Origin: Longispora fulva
GTDB lineage: Bacteria > Actinomycetota > Actinomycetes > Mycobacteriales > Micromonosporaceae
NCBI RefSeq assembly: GCF_015751905.1
Contig: NZ_JADOUF010000001.1
Coordinates: 2,728,001-2,792,000, forward strand
Direction of reading: 5' to 3'
Length of the DNA stretch: 64,000 nt
Below, in pieces: positions 63,914 to 64,000 of the stretch; position 1 is the stretch's first letter; each line of letters begins with the position of its first letter. Below the pieces are notes generated by a model. It worked only from the letters and a program-made list of their open reading frames with translations, did not search any database and was not told the origin of the DNA. The translations under genes were made by a program, and so were the position numbers.

Positions 63914-64000
63914 ATACGCACAGAAACGAGGGATTACATCCGGCTCCGGGCCGGGCGACGTCCCGACGAGTCCGTCCAGACCCACCCCACCGATCGAGGC

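Overview
The window is high-GC actinomycete DNA. Third codon positions are G/C-saturated, GTG and TTG starts are common, neighbouring genes often overlap by 4 bp (ATGA or GTGA), and the regulators are of SARP, NB-ARC and LuxR (LAL) type. Lanthipeptide genes, a Ku remnant and a type I-E CRISPR system fit Pseudonocardiales, Streptosporangiales or a Streptomyces relative. The sequence alone does not settle the genus.

Layout. 1-4.3 kb: the end of a RiPP operon, with a LanC cyclase, a thiopeptide-type elimination domain fused to a PIMT-like methyltransferase (FxLD type) and an accessory gene. 4.6-10.2 kb: an esterase, a secreted SH3 protein, a frameshifted HTH/NB-ARC/TPR regulator, a prepilin peptidase and an HxlR regulator with a palindrome cluster. 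10.6-11.6 kb: scrap DNA, with two conflict-system remnants (VMAP-C-like) and a decayed tRNA-Arg 3' end that looks like an attachment site. 11.9-26.2 kb: a complete type I-E CRISPR-Cas locus. The operon cas3, cse1, cse2, cas7e, cas5e, cas6e, cas1, cas2 runs on the minus strand between two plus-strand arrays (38 and 32 spacers) with homologous leaders. 26.8-28.3 kb: a ku fragment cut by a 1.03-kb IS5-family element. 28.4-40.5 kb: a HAD-like protein, a phosphotransferase and a tightly coupled minus-strand operon: aminotransferase, cupin, Gfo/Idh/MocA oxidoreductase, P-loop kinase, GT2, GT8, HhH/FeS protein and alcohol dehydrogenase. This looks like aminosugar or aminocyclitol metabolism. 40.8-45.6 kb: TPR regulators, a Nudix hydrolase, a phosphotransferase and a truncated paralogue. 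45.9-57.2 kb: an ECF sigma factor fused to a membrane sensor, two pentapeptide-like membrane proteins, a low-GC toxin/immunity-like remnant, a LAL regulator, a ricin-type lectin, a collapsed Tn3 transposase and a duplicated regulator tail. 57.7-63.9 kb: a SARP regulator divergent from a LanL-like synthetase with a candidate precursor peptide that has no cysteine.

Main discovery. The 204-bp gap between cas3 and cse1 holds a degenerate mini-array on the plus strand: half-decayed repeat, 33-nt spacer, second repeat with a perfect compensated hairpin. Its spacer matches the cse1 promoter just upstream of the cse1 start codon, next to an AAT PAM. In the first 12 spacer positions the only mismatches are at 6 and 12, the positions type I-E Cascade flips out and does not read. 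The match stops around position 16. This is the expected signature of a CreR-type guide RNA that lets Cascade repress its own operon without cutting it.
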